64,000 bases of DNA from Erysipelotrichaceae bacterium (GCA_013334325.1 JAAXXT010000003.1:45170-109169); one strand, 5' to 3'; counted from the first letter of the stretch, positions 27,308 through 36,877 are shown. Notes: generated from the letters alone by a model not told the origin. Program-made: numbers and translations.

Positions 27308-28442
27308 AAATGCCTTGATCCAAATCGAATCTTTTTCCACATCTCTGGATACCGCCAGTCTTTTTTTGGTATATCAGAAGCTTTGTGGAAGCAGTGCGAT
27401 TGGACTATACGGCCTTTTGGTTCATTTGAATGTCCCTCAATCTTTTACCCATGGTCAACTTTCAAGTCTATTGGGCGTAAGTGATACTCAATTGGTCTCT
27501 GATTTTGAAGCTTTAGAAGAAGTCTCACTCATCGAAAGCTATCATCATCTCATCAATGACACCTATTTATACATTTTAAAAACACCTCTTAAAATAAATG
27601 AAGCACTTAATCATCCAGTATTAGGACGAGCCTATCTACAAGCAGTAGGTGATGTCCATTATGAGACCATAAAGAAACGTTATACTTTAGGAAAATCTTT
27701 AAAAGAAGGCTTTCAATCCATCAGTAAACCTTTTGAGGCGCAGCGTCTAAGATCATATGATCCTAAATCAGAGGTACATTTTGAGACTACAGAAACTACT
27801 TTAGATGGTCTTCGTTTTAACATCTTAGAGTTAAAACAACGTTGTTCAGAGTTGGTTTTTCCTCAAGCGTTAAGAAGCGCTCAAAATCTTAAATTAATTG
27901 AAGAATTAGGCTCCGTTTATGGGGTCAGTGTCAATAAGATGATTCTTTTATTAGGAGAATGCATCAATATATCTGCGATGACTTTTGATTCAGAGAAGCT
28001 AGAAAGCTTATTGCGTAAAGTAAAAGACCCTGTAGAGATGCCTTCAGATCCTTACTTAAGTGAACCCATCCAATTCCTACGTTGGTTACAGGGTGGAAAT
28101 GAACCTACCGATACAGAGAAGCGCTTGATCACATCTTTGGTGAGAGATCAACGTTTGAATCCTGAAGTGGTCAATGTCTTGATCAAACATGCCTTAGATA
28201 GCAGCAATCAATCCCTTAAAAAAAGCTATGTGGAAACCATCGCCGCATCTTGGAGCAGATTAAAAATCGTTACCAAAGATCAAGCTTTAACTCATATACA
28301 AGGCATCTCAACGAAACCTGTGAAGGGTAGAAAAGAAGCCATCCCAGACTATAAAAACAACAATGAACCAATGAGTGAAAGCGAATTGGCAGACTTAAAA
28401 GCTCGTCTTAAGAAAATGGGAGATAAGCATGGAAAAGATTAA
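27294..28442 (+). CDS. dnaB: Replication initiation and membrane attachment protein DnaB (Firmicutes type)
   Basis: 382 residues. Resembles the Bacillus DnaB primosomal protein, not the helicase: an N-terminal winged-helix region (residues ~10-100, FLVYQKLCGSSAIGLYGLLVHLN) and a C-terminal DnaB_2 (DnaD-like) domain (~265-330, DPYLSEPIQFLRWLQGGNEPTDTEKRLI). It loads the helicase at the origin with DnaI and DnaD. Its position directly before dnaI, overlapping by 14 nt, is diagnostic. The start overlaps the end of coaE. Confidence 0.93.
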   Translation: MERNKNALIQIESFSTSLDTASLFLVYQKLCGSSAIGLYGLLVHLNVPQSFTHGQLSSLLGVSDTQLVSDFEALEEVSLIESYHHLINDTYLYILKTPLKINEALNHPVLGRAYLQAVGDVHYETIKKRYTLGKSLKEGFQSISKPFEAQRLRSYDPKSEVHFETTETTLDGLRFNILELKQRCSELVFPQALRSAQNLKLIEELGSVYGVSVNKMILLLGECINISAMTFDSEKLESLLRKVKDPVEMPSDPYLSEPIQFLRWLQGGNEPTDTEKRLITSLVRDQRLNPEVVNVLIKHALDSSNQSLKKSYVETIAASWSRLKIVTKDQALTHIQGISTKPVKGRKEAIPDYKNNNEPMSESELADLKARLKKMGDKHGKD

Positions 28443-29343
28443 CATCACTTTTGAACTGAATGAACAACAAAAGGCTTCAAGAGCGCTTTTGATCCAGAAT
28501 GTATTAAAGGATCCTAATGTGCTTAAATTCATGAAGGAACATAAAGTCGATGAGACCTTCATTACTCGTCATGTCCAACGTTTTGCGGATTGGTCTATAG
28601 AATGTGGTCGTTGTGATCATTGTCCTGGTCTACATGCTTGTAGACAAAAAGAAACAGGATATTTCTTAGATCTTGAACTGGATGGTATCTTACAGACTGT
28701 CTATAAACCATGTGATTACCAAAGCCTTCAAAATGATTTAACTGCTCATGAGAAACAATACTTGATCAGAGATGGTGGAAAAGAAGTCTTACTTGCGGAT
28801 TTCTCTAGCCTATTGAATGCAGATTTTGAAGCTGACTATGCGGAAAGCGTCGCTAAGATCGCATCTTGGATCAATCAACCCAATGAGAAAGGTTATTATC
28901 TCTATGGGAATAGTGGTGTAGGTAAGACCTATCTTGCCTCTGCGATGCTCAATAGTTTTGCGAAGATGGGATTAAATGTCGCTATGGTTCATGTGCCTAG
29001 TTTAGCCATTAAAGTTAAACAAAGCTTTGATACACCGGATGTGATCGATTATACGATGGCGATGATCAAGAAAGCACGAGTAGTTGTCTTCGATGATATC
29101 GGGGCTGAAAGCTTATCTGGATGGTTTAGAGATGAAATTCTCTTACCTTTATTGAACTATCGTATGGATCATCAAAAGTCTACTTGGTTTACAAGTAACC
29201 TTAAAATAGATGGATTAAGAGCTCACTTTAGATACAATCTAAAAGGAGATGATGAAGCCCTTAAAGCGAACCGATTAATGGAACGTATAGAAAGCCTATC
29301 AAGTCCACTTCTAGTCGGTGGAAAAAACCGCAGAAACACATAA
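28429..29343 (+). CDS. dnaI: Helicase loader DnaI
   Basis: 304 residues. The N-terminal domain carries a Cys/His cluster (CGRCDHCPGLHACR, residues ~60-75) that binds zinc in DnaI and interacts with the helicase. The AAA+ domain has Walker A GNSGVGKTY and Walker B VVFDDIGAE. It loads the replicative helicase with DnaB. Last gene of the polA operon; the 58 nt to pfkA contain no clear terminator. Confidence 0.95.
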   Translation: MEKINITFELNEQQKASRALLIQNVLKDPNVLKFMKEHKVDETFITRHVQRFADWSIECGRCDHCPGLHACRQKETGYFLDLELDGILQTVYKPCDYQSLQNDLTAHEKQYLIRDGGKEVLLADFSSLLNADFEADYAESVAKIASWINQPNEKGYYLYGNSGVGKTYLASAMLNSFAKMGLNVAMVHVPSLAIKVKQSFDTPDVIDYTMAMIKKARVVVFDDIGAESLSGWFRDEILLPLLNYRMDHQKSTWFTSNLKIDGLRAHFRYNLKGDDEALKANRLMERIESLSSPLLVGGKNRRNT

Positions 29344-29401
29344 AAACATACACAAAAAGGCCTCATAATGATAAAATTGATGGGGATAAAAGGGACAGAA
29401 C

Positions 29402-30364
29402 ATGATCAAACGAATCGGTGTAATGACTTCTGGTGGTGACTCACCGGGAATGAATGCGGCCATAAGAGCGATCGTCAGATCAGCTTTGGCTCAAGGACTT
29501 GAAGTCGTCGCGATAGAAGACGGTTATAAAGGCATGGTTGAAGGACGGATGTGGCAGATGAATAGCCGCTCTGTCAGTGACATCATCATACGAGGCGGGA
29601 CCATGTTGGGAACGGCTCGTTTACCTGAGTTTACCGATCGGGCTGTTCGTTCAACGGCGGTTCGTAATCTTAGAGAAAACGGTGTCGATGCGATCGTGTG
29701 TATCGGTGGAGATGGGACCTATAGAGGCGCCATGGCTTTAACTGATATGGGCATCAATTGTATCGGCATACCTGGTACCATCGATAACGATGTGGCTTCC
29801 AGCGATTATACTATTGGTTTTGATACGGCACTTAATACCGTTATTCAAAACATCGATAAATTAAGAGATACTTCATCTTCTCATCACCGTTGTTCAGTTG
29901 TGGAAGTCATGGGCAATCACTGTGGGGACCTTGCGGTCTTTGCGGGTCTTAGTTGTGGGGCAGAACTCATCATCACACCTGAAAAAGGCTATGATGAAGC
30001 TGCCATCTTAGCGAAGTTGAAACACTTAGATGAAGTTAGAAAGAAACGCCACGCCATCGTCGTCATCAGTGAGAAGATCACTGACGCCAACGCATTGGCG
30101 AAGAAGATCAGTGAAGTCACCAGCTTTTCAGGAAGAGCGACTGTGTTGGGCCATATCCAACGTGGTGGTTCTCCTACAGCCTTTGATCGAGTCTTAGCGA
30201 CTCGTATGGGCGATAAAGCGGTGGAATTATTGATCAATGGGGTTGGTGGACACTGTGTCGGTATGCTCAAGAACGAAATCGTTTCTATGCCGATCGCTGA
30301 AGCCTTAGCCTTGCCTAGAAAATCCAGAGATGAACTACTTGCCTTGCATGAAAGACTGATCTAA
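29402..30364 (+). CDS. pfkA: ATP-dependent 6-phosphofructokinase
   Basis: 320 residues, standard bacterial length. GGDSPGMNA, GGDGTYRG, the catalytic PGTIDND and GHIQRGGSP are intact. The Gly in GGDGTY marks the ATP-dependent form rather than the PPi enzyme. It commits fructose-6-phosphate to glycolysis and is followed 9 nt later by pyk, an arrangement typical of Bacillota. Confidence 0.97.
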   Translation: MIKRIGVMTSGGDSPGMNAAIRAIVRSALAQGLEVVAIEDGYKGMVEGRMWQMNSRSVSDIIIRGGTMLGTARLPEFTDRAVRSTAVRNLRENGVDAIVCIGGDGTYRGAMALTDMGINCIGIPGTIDNDVASSDYTIGFDTALNTVIQNIDKLRDTSSSHHRCSVVEVMGNHCGDLAVFAGLSCGAELIITPEKGYDEAAILAKLKHLDEVRKKRHAIVVISEKITDANALAKKISEVTSFSGRATVLGHIQRGGSPTAFDRVLATRMGDKAVELLINGVGGHCVGMLKNEIVSMPIAEALALPRKSRDELLALHERLI

Positions 30365-30373
30365 GGAGGTCAC

Positions 30374-31798
30374 ATGAATACCATTCGTAAAACTAAGATT
30401 ATATGTACACTGGGTCCTGCCAGCGAATCCAGGGAGATGGTCGTAAAACTGGCTAATGCTGGAATGAACATCGTTCGTTTAAACTTCTCTCATGGGGATC
30501 ATTTGACCCATGGGGATAGAATCAAACTCATCAATGATGTCAACAATGTCTCAGGCTATAATCTAGCGATCATGCTGGATACAAAAGGACCTGAGATCCG
30601 TTGTGGTGAAATGGAAAACGGAGTGCTTACCTTTAAGAAGGGTGACCTTGTTAAAGTCGTAAGAGAACGCGTTTTAGGCAACAATGAACGTTTCCATGTC
30701 GATTGTGCTGAGATGTATGAAGATGTTAAACCAGGCAATTATCTCTTGATCGATGATGGTAAAATGAGACTCACTGTTTTAGAAGTTGCTGATGGTGTCT
30801 TATCTTGTCGTATCGAAAATTCAGGTATCATCAAAACGAAAAAAGGGGTCAACGTTCCTAACGTAACCTTATCGATGCCTTTTATCTCTGAGAAAGATGA
30901 TGCTGATCTTCGCTTTGGATGTAAGATGGATGTCGATTTCATCGCTGCGAGTTTTGTAAGACGTGCTCAAGACGTCTTAGCTATTCGTAAGATCTTGTTG
31001 GACGAAGGCAAATCTAAGATCCAAATCATTGCTAAGATCGAAAACCAAGAAGGTTATGATAATCTAGAATCTATCTTAGAAGTTGCGGATGGGGTCATGG
31101 TCGCTCGTGGCGATCTAGGGGTTGAAGTATCAACTCAATTGGTTCCTATCTATCAAAAGAAAATCATCAAGAAAGCCAATGAAATGGGTAAACCTGTTAT
31201 TACAGCGACCCATATGTTGGAATCTATGATGGGCAATCCTCGTCCTACACGTGCTGAAGCTTCTGATGTCGCCAATGCGGTACTAGATGGTTCAGATGCG
31301 ATCATGTTATCAGGAGAAACTGCTGCTGGGGAATATCCTTTAGAAGCCGTTACGACGATGGACATCATTGCGACAGCGATGGAAGAGATCTTGCCTTATA
31401 GAGAACGTCTCGACTTAGCCATCAAATCCTCACGTAAAACCATTCAAGATGCGATCGGGATCTCTGTTGCCGATTCAGCACTTCAATTAGAATCCGTTAA
31501 AGCGATCATTGCCTTTACTCAAGGAGGCTCTACTGCTAAACGTATCTCTAAATTTAGACCTTCAGTTCCAATATTCGCAGTAACATTTACGACCTCAGTT
31601 CAACGTAAATTGAACCTTTATTGGGGCGTTATTCCTGTATTCTCAGACATTCAAAACAGTATGACCAATGATGATGAATTGGCCAGTATCATCGCTAAAG
31701 ACAATGGTTTCAAAGCAGGCGATTACGTGATCATTACTGCGGGCTATCCTACAGGAGAAGGCACCGCAAACATGATGAAGATCGTGGAGGTCAAATAA
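30374..31798 (+). CDS. pyk: Pyruvate kinase
   Basis: 474 residues. RLNFSHGDH, LDTKGPEIR, the active-site region IIAKIENQEG and GVMVARGDLGVE, and ITATHMLESM are present. It lacks the extra C-terminal PEP-utiliser domain found in Bacillus pyruvate kinases. It makes pyruvate and ATP from PEP. A strong AAGGAGGT site precedes the ATG. It is cotranscribed with pfkA and the ROK kinase. Confidence 0.97.
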   Translation: MNTIRKTKIICTLGPASESREMVVKLANAGMNIVRLNFSHGDHLTHGDRIKLINDVNNVSGYNLAIMLDTKGPEIRCGEMENGVLTFKKGDLVKVVRERVLGNNERFHVDCAEMYEDVKPGNYLLIDDGKMRLTVLEVADGVLSCRIENSGIIKTKKGVNVPNVTLSMPFISEKDDADLRFGCKMDVDFIAASFVRRAQDVLAIRKILLDEGKSKIQIIAKIENQEGYDNLESILEVADGVMVARGDLGVEVSTQLVPIYQKKIIKKANEMGKPVITATHMLESMMGNPRPTRAEASDVANAVLDGSDAIMLSGETAAGEYPLEAVTTMDIIATAMEEILPYRERLDLAIKSSRKTIQDAIGISVADSALQLESVKAIIAFTQGGSTAKRISKFRPSVPIFAVTFTTSVQRKLNLYWGVIPVFSDIQNSMTNDDELASIIAKDNGFKAGDYVIITAGYPTGEGTANMMKIVEVK

Positions 31799-31799
31799 A

Positions 31800-32699
31800 A
31801 TGAAAACGGTGATTGGGATAGATTTAGGAGGCACCAATGTACGTGTCGCTAAAGTCTCTTTAGAAGGTAAGATCCTTCAAGAATTCAAGAGTCCTTGCTA
31901 TGCTCAAGAAGGACCTGAGAAAGTAACTTCCAACATCATCGAGCTTTTAGGAAAGATCGACGACATCAAATCTTGTTCAGGAATAGGGATCGGGGTCGCA
32001 GGACCTGTCGATACCGTAACCAAACAACTCAAGATGTCGACCAATCTTCCTGGTCTAGCTTTTTATCCGATCTGTGAAAAGATCGAAAAAGCATTTGGTT
32101 TACCTACCTATATGGATAATGACGCCAATGTGGCTGGTTTAGCGGAAGCACTCTTAGGTGCAGGACGTGGTCATAAAGTCGTATACTTCATCATCCATGG
32201 GACTGGTGTAGGTGGAGCTTTGGTCGTCAATGGCCAAGTCGTATCCGGTAAAAATGGTTACGCTGGTGAAATCGGAAACATCATCGTTACTCGTGAAGGC
32301 GAAAAGGTCAATCACCTTAATATTGGGGCCGTTGAAAACCTCGCTTCAGGTGCTGCTTTGATCAAGATCGCTCAGAAGAGAATCAATCCAAACATCAACA
32401 CCGCTTATGAAATCTTTAAACTCGCTAAAGCTGGTGATATTACAGCTTTAGACATCGTCGATAAAATGGCTTTCGATTTCGCTTCAGCGTGTTCAGCGAT
32501 CGGTCATGTGGTCGATCCTTCGATCTTCGTCGTAGGAGGAGGTGTAGTTCAATCTCATGAACTTTACTTCCCACTGGTTAAGAAATATTATGATCAAATG
32601 GTTCATGAAGGGATGCGTGGGGTTCAGTTTATCCCTGCAGAACTCGATGAACCAGGGATCTTAGGCGCAGCGATGTTGCCTATATCCCAAGGCAACTAA
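31800..32699 (+). CDS. ROK-family sugar kinase (glucokinase-like), zinc motif missing
   Basis: 299 residues. ATP-binding IDLGGTNVRVA at the N-terminus, the catalytic MDNDANVAG (Asp ~104) and GTGVGGALVVNG fit a ROK glucokinase. The usual zinc motif CxCGxxGCxE is absent; the position reads NHLNIGAVENLASG, keeping only the Glu. It may therefore be a zinc-free ROK kinase with altered substrate choice. It lies 1 nt after pyk and 12 nt before the aminopeptidase gene, so a role in feeding glucose or a related sugar to glycolysis is likely. Confidence 0.85.
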   Translation: MKTVIGIDLGGTNVRVAKVSLEGKILQEFKSPCYAQEGPEKVTSNIIELLGKIDDIKSCSGIGIGVAGPVDTVTKQLKMSTNLPGLAFYPICEKIEKAFGLPTYMDNDANVAGLAEALLGAGRGHKVVYFIIHGTGVGGALVVNGQVVSGKNGYAGEIGNIIVTREGEKVNHLNIGAVENLASGAALIKIAQKRINPNINTAYEIFKLAKAGDITALDIVDKMAFDFASACSAIGHVVDPSIFVVGGGVVQSHELYFPLVKKYYDQMVHEGMRGVQFIPAELDEPGILGAAMLPISQGN

Positions 32700-32711
32700 A
32701 AGGAGAAAATC

Positions 32712-33947
32712 ATGCCAAGTCAAAGAATGCTTAGAAAATATGCGAAGTTGGCTGTTTGTGTAGGAGCCAATGTTAGAAAGAATCAACCTTTATTGATTTC
32801 TGCTTCCGTTGAAACCAAAGACTTCGTTCGTTTATGTGTAGAAGAAGCTTATAAAGCAGGAGCGTCCATGGTTTCTGTTCGTTGGTTGGATCAAATGGTT
32901 TCCCATACCAACTTTAAATACGCAAGCGTAGAAGTCTTAAGTGAAATTCCTTCTTATATCGTCGATCAAATGAAATTCTATATCGATAAAGGTTATGCGG
33001 CGATCAGTATCTCTGCGGACACCCCGGGTGTTATGGCTGACATCGATCCTTTGAAGATGCAAAAAGTAGGTATGGCTACAGGAAAAGCATTAAAATTCTA
33101 TAGTGAACATATGATGGGCAATCGTACTCAATGGTGTGTCATCTCTGTTCCTACAGAAGGTTGGGCCAAGAAAGTATTCCCTAATGAACGTTCTTCTAAA
33201 GCCGTCGATAAACTATGGGATGCGATCTTAAGTGCAGTCAGAGTCACCAAAGACAATGATCCTGTTAAAGAATGGAAAGCTCACAATGAGATCCTTCATA
33301 AACACAATGAAATGCTCAATAACTATAACTTCAAAGCTTTGAAGTTTAAAAATGGTAAAGGCACAGATCTAACCGTAGGTTTAGTTAAAAACCATGTATG
33401 GGCCGGTGGTAACGAGAAATCAACTAAAGGCATCGTTTTTAATCCTAATCTACCTACTGAAGAAAGCTTTACGATGCCTGAAAAGAAGGGTGTCAATGGG
33501 ACAGTCTATGCAACCAAGCCTTTGAATTATAACGGGGCATTGATCGAAGATTTCTGGTTGACCTTTAAAGATGGTAAAGTCGTTGATTTCGATGCGAAGA
33601 CCTCAAAAGAAGCTTTGGCATCCTTGGTCAACTACGATGATGGATCTTGCTACTTAGGTGAAGTTGCCTTGATTAGCCATGATTCACCGATCTCAAACTC
33701 CAATATCCTTTTCTTCAATACCTTATTTGATGAGAATGCTTCTTGTCACTTGGCTTTAGGTCGTGCTTATCCAATGAACGTAAAAGGTGGCAATTCGATG
33801 TCACAAGAACAATTGGATGCTGCAGGAGCTAATAATTCTATGACCCACAATGATTTCATGTTTGGCTCTGCTGATATGAACATCGTTGGGATCACCCATG
33901 AAGGCAATGAAGTCGTCGTCTTTAAAAACGGAAACTTCGTCTTTTAA
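32712..33947 (+). CDS. M29-family metalloaminopeptidase (AmpS/PepS type)
   Basis: 411 residues. The N-terminus (MLRKYAKLAVCVGANVRKNQPLLISA) and the conserved blocks DFWLTFKDGKVVDFDAKT, LGEVALISHDSPIS, NTLFDENASCHLALG and NNSMTHNDFMFG match the thermophilic aminopeptidase family M29, with Glu, His and Asp metal ligands in the C-terminal half. It releases N-terminal residues from cytosolic peptides. AAGGAG precedes the ATG. Fourth gene of the glycolytic cluster, with no visible functional link to it. Confidence 0.93.
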   Translation: MPSQRMLRKYAKLAVCVGANVRKNQPLLISASVETKDFVRLCVEEAYKAGASMVSVRWLDQMVSHTNFKYASVEVLSEIPSYIVDQMKFYIDKGYAAISISADTPGVMADIDPLKMQKVGMATGKALKFYSEHMMGNRTQWCVISVPTEGWAKKVFPNERSSKAVDKLWDAILSAVRVTKDNDPVKEWKAHNEILHKHNEMLNNYNFKALKFKNGKGTDLTVGLVKNHVWAGGNEKSTKGIVFNPNLPTEESFTMPEKKGVNGTVYATKPLNYNGALIEDFWLTFKDGKVVDFDAKTSKEALASLVNYDDGSCYLGEVALISHDSPISNSNILFFNTLFDENASCHLALGRAYPMNVKGGNSMSQEQLDAAGANNSMTHNDFMFGSADMNIVGITHEGNEVVVFKNGNFVF

Positions 33948-33976
33948 TTGACAAGATTTAGCTTAAGCATTACACT
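33948..33976 (+). promoter_or_regulatory. thrS promoter
   Basis: Perfect TTGACA (33948-33953), 17-nt spacer, TACACT (33971-33976). The -35 lies directly after the stop of the aminopeptidase gene. Confidence 0.75.
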
Positions 33977-33983
33977 TATTTCA

Positions 33984-34180
33984 TAAACCAACAACACGGA
34001 ACAAGAGACATTTCCAACTTAGAGAGAAAGCGTAGTGATGAAAGCTTTCATAGGAACCCGTCTTACCATCCGTGAGGGAACTTCGAAAAGTTACGTGACT
34101 CTGCGTTAATGAGTTGAGCGCATGAAAGTGCGAAATCAAGGTGGTACCACGAGACACTCGTCCTTATGACGGGTGTCTTT
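33984..34180 (+). promoter_or_regulatory. T-box riboswitch leader of thrS
   Basis: The conserved T-box sequence AAGGTGGTACCACG lies at 34138-34151 and is followed by a competing terminator. Stem I appears to be closed by CGTAG (34031-34035) with CTGCG (34101-34105). Candidate threonine specifier codons on its 3' side are ACG (34093-34095) and ACT (34098-34100); I cannot settle which. Uncharged tRNA-Thr should stabilise the antiterminator and turn on thrS. The leader and promoter fill the whole 251-nt gap. Confidence 0.93.
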
Positions 34181-34183
34181 TAT
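34153..34183 (+). terminator. Regulated terminator of the T-box leader
   Basis: Stem GACACTCGTC / GACGGGTGTC with a short loop and a TTTTA tail. The left arm lies directly after the T-box sequence, as expected for mutually exclusive folding. Confidence 0.85.
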
Positions 34184-34198
34184 TTTCAAGGAGGATCT

Positions 34199-35932
34199 AT
34201 GATCAACATCAAAGAAAATGAACAACTCAGTGTATTGAATCATTCTGCAGCCCATATGATGGCTCAAGCCATTAAACGACTTTATCCCCAAGCTTTGTTT
34301 TGGGTAGGACCTGTCATCACCGAAGGCTTCTATTACGACATGGATCTAGGAGACGCCATCATCAACGATGAAGCCCTCGTTAAGATCGAAGCCGAAATGA
34401 AGAAGATCGCAAAGGATGGTAAACGCATCATCCGAGAAGAACTCACTAAGGAACAAGCTCTAGCTCTGTTTAAAGATGATCCTTATAAGATGGATCTTAT
34501 CGGTAATATGGAAGAAGGATCCATTATTTCGACTTATCGTCAAGATGAATTCGTTGACCTATGTCGAGGACCTCACGCCGCTACTACGAAAGAACTGAAG
34601 TTCTTTAAGTTACTCAAAGTCTCTGGTGCTTATTGGAAAGGCGACTCTAAAAACAAGATGCTACAAAGAGTCTATGGGATCTGTTTTGAATCCCAAGAAT
34701 CATTAGATGCGCATCTTCATCTATTAGAAGAAGCTAAGAAACGTGATCATAAGAAGTTGGGTAAAGAACTCGATCTCTTTATGATGAGCGAATTTGGTCC
34801 TGGTTTTCCTTTCTGGCTACCTAATGGGATGATTCTTAGAAACATCCTAGAAAACTTCTGGTATGAGGAACATACGAAAGAAGGCTATGAGTTTATTAAG
34901 ACCCCAACGATGTTGAATCAAGAACTCTGGGAAACTTCAGGTCATTGGTTCAATTATCGTGAAAACATGTATACTTCTGAAATCGATGACACAAAGTTCG
35001 CCATTAAACCGATGAACTGTCCAGGTAGTATCTTGATCTATAAGAATGGACTTCATTCCTACAAGGATCTTCCAATTAGAAGTGGAGAGTTAGGTCTGGT
35101 TCATCGTCATGAAGCTTCTGGTGCCCTCAACGGCCTCTTTAGAGTAAGAGCCTTTACTCAAGACGATGCCCACATCTATATGACTCCTGATCAGATCGAA
35201 AGTGAAGTCGTACGTCTCATCAACTTCTTTGATCGTTTCTATAAGCTGTTTAATTTAACCTATACGATCGAACTTTCAACTCGTCCTGAAACCAAGTATA
35301 TCGGTTCGATCGAAGTTTGGGATGCCTCTGAAGCGGCGCTACAAAAAGCAGTTGAAGCAGCAGGTAAGACCTTTAAGATCAATCCAGGGGATGGGGCTTT
35401 CTACGGTCCTAAACTGGACTTCCATATCAATGATTCTTTAGGCAGAGAATGGCAATGCGGAACCATCCAATTGGACATGAATCTACCTGAACGTTTCGAC
35501 ATGACCTACATCGATTCAGATGGGGAAAAGAAACGTCCTGTCATGCTTCATAGAGTAATCTTTGGTTCAGTAGAACGCTTTATAGGGATCCTTATTGAGC
35601 ATTATGCCGGTGCTTTCCCATTATGGCTAGCCCCTGTTCAAATCGCCATCTTAGGGGTCAATGGGGAAATCCATGGGGAAGCCTGCGACGCTCTAAAAGA
35701 AAAACTCAATGCGTTAAAATTTAGAAGCATCGTAGACAATCGTAATGAGAAATTAGGTTATCGTATGCGTGAAGCCCAAATCAAAAAGATCCCGATCCAA
35801 ATCGTAATAGGAGATGGGGAAGTCGCTTCAGGCAGTGTCAACGTTAGAAGATACGGAAAGAATGATTCTGTATCGATGAGTATTGAAGACTTCATAGCTT
35901 CCATTCAAGTTGAACAGGATACCAAACAGTGA
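34199..35932 (+). CDS. thrS: Threonyl-tRNA synthetase without TGS domain
   Basis: 577 residues from the ATG at 34199, which follows AAGGAGG; the in-frame upstream start lies in the terminator and is rejected. The protein begins almost directly with the editing domain (HSAAH at 15-19, CRGPH near 120), so the ~60-residue N-terminal TGS domain of most ThrRS is absent. The class II core has motif 2 (VHRHEASG) and zinc-site Cys in KPMNCPGS, followed by the anticodon-binding domain. A T-box controls it. It overlaps the next gene by 4 nt. Confidence 0.96.
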   Translation: MINIKENEQLSVLNHSAAHMMAQAIKRLYPQALFWVGPVITEGFYYDMDLGDAIINDEALVKIEAEMKKIAKDGKRIIREELTKEQALALFKDDPYKMDLIGNMEEGSIISTYRQDEFVDLCRGPHAATTKELKFFKLLKVSGAYWKGDSKNKMLQRVYGICFESQESLDAHLHLLEEAKKRDHKKLGKELDLFMMSEFGPGFPFWLPNGMILRNILENFWYEEHTKEGYEFIKTPTMLNQELWETSGHWFNYRENMYTSEIDDTKFAIKPMNCPGSILIYKNGLHSYKDLPIRSGELGLVHRHEASGALNGLFRVRAFTQDDAHIYMTPDQIESEVVRLINFFDRFYKLFNLTYTIELSTRPETKYIGSIEVWDASEAALQKAVEAAGKTFKINPGDGAFYGPKLDFHINDSLGREWQCGTIQLDMNLPERFDMTYIDSDGEKKRPVMLHRVIFGSVERFIGILIEHYAGAFPLWLAPVQIAILGVNGEIHGEACDALKEKLNALKFRSIVDNRNEKLGYRMREAQIKKIPIQIVIGDGEVASGSVNVRRYGKNDSVSMSIEDFIASIQVEQDTKQ

Positions 35933-36837
35933 AAAAACTATTGATTATTTTGATGCTTGCCTTAAGTATGAGCGCATGTACTCCAGCGAAAAAATATACC
36001 TTTACGTGGTTGTCTCCTAAAGGAGCACCATCGGTTTCTTTGATTCCGATCTTGAAGGCAGATGTCGATGGGGTAGAACTCGTTGATGGGACCGATGTGA
36101 TCTCCGCCGCCTTGATTCAAGGCGATAAAGATGTGATCATCGCGCCGATCAATTTAGGCTCTAAACTTATCCAAGCCGGTGATGCGAACTATAAGTTATT
36201 GGCGATTGTCACTTGGGGCAACCTCTACATTGTCAAAGATGAAGCAGTTCCTTTTACAGATTCTATGGATCTTGCGATGTTTGGATCCAAAGCAGTTCCA
36301 GAACTTGTATTGAACCATGTCTCTGATCAACTTGATTTTACCTTCACCAAAGTACCTTTCAATGCGGTAGCCGACGTAAAAGGACAGTTGGTCAGTAAAG
36401 CTTATGCCTTAGGTCTATTAGCAGAACCATTAGCGACCGCAACGATCGCAGCAGCCAAAGTTCAAGGCATCACCTTAAGCATCGTCGCAGATCTACAAGC
36501 CGCTTGGAAAACGAAAACAGGTTTCGATAATTATCCCCAAGCAGCCATCTTCGTAAGAGATGATCTCAGTTCAACTCAACTCAAACAACTCAAGGATCGC
36601 GTTAATTCGATGATCGACTACGTGACTTCAGTAAACACAGATAAGAGCGTCGTAGAAACTGACATCACTTCCTTGACTCCAGAAGTTTTAGGTGTTCCTT
36701 CAGCCGCCATCGTCAAAGCAACATGGGATAGACTTAATGTCGATGTCCAATACGCCAGTGATAAGAAAGCGGAAATCGATGCCTTCTTGGCTTTGTTTAG
36801 TTTGTCTTTGGACGCTTCTAAAGTAGTGAATAAGTAA
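35929..36837 (+). CDS. SsuA/ThiY-like ABC substrate-binding lipoprotein
   Basis: 302 residues. Signal peptide with lipobox MSAC (Cys17). The sequence WLSPKGAPSVSLIPI, then DVISAALIQGDKDVIIAPINLGSKL and the two-lobe pattern resemble periplasmic binding proteins of the NMT1/SsuA type for nitrate, sulfonates or thiamine precursors. The ligand is unknown. No permease or ATPase is adjacent; an SsuC-like permease lies at 44111, about 7 kb away, and could be its partner. It starts inside thrS (ATGA overlap), so it is under the same T-box, which is odd. Confidence 0.75.
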   Translation: MKKLLIILMLALSMSACTPAKKYTFTWLSPKGAPSVSLIPILKADVDGVELVDGTDVISAALIQGDKDVIIAPINLGSKLIQAGDANYKLLAIVTWGNLYIVKDEAVPFTDSMDLAMFGSKAVPELVLNHVSDQLDFTFTKVPFNAVADVKGQLVSKAYALGLLAEPLATATIAAAKVQGITLSIVADLQAAWKTKTGFDNYPQAAIFVRDDLSSTQLKQLKDRVNSMIDYVTSVNTDKSVVETDITSLTPEVLGVPSAAIVKATWDRLNVDVQYASDKKAEIDAFLALFSLSLDASKVVNK

Positions 36838-36849
36838 TCTTCGTTCGAC

Positions 36850-36877
36850 AAGCCATTTACTAAAATGGCTTTTTTAT
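36850..36877 (+). terminator. Terminator of the thrS operon
   Basis: Stem AAGCCATTT / AAATGGCTT with a 4-nt loop and a six-T run. Confidence 0.9.

Noticed and set aside
34166..34198. Upstream in-frame start for thrS
   Set aside because: The codons lie in the T-box terminator and the ribosome binding site; the real start is 34199.
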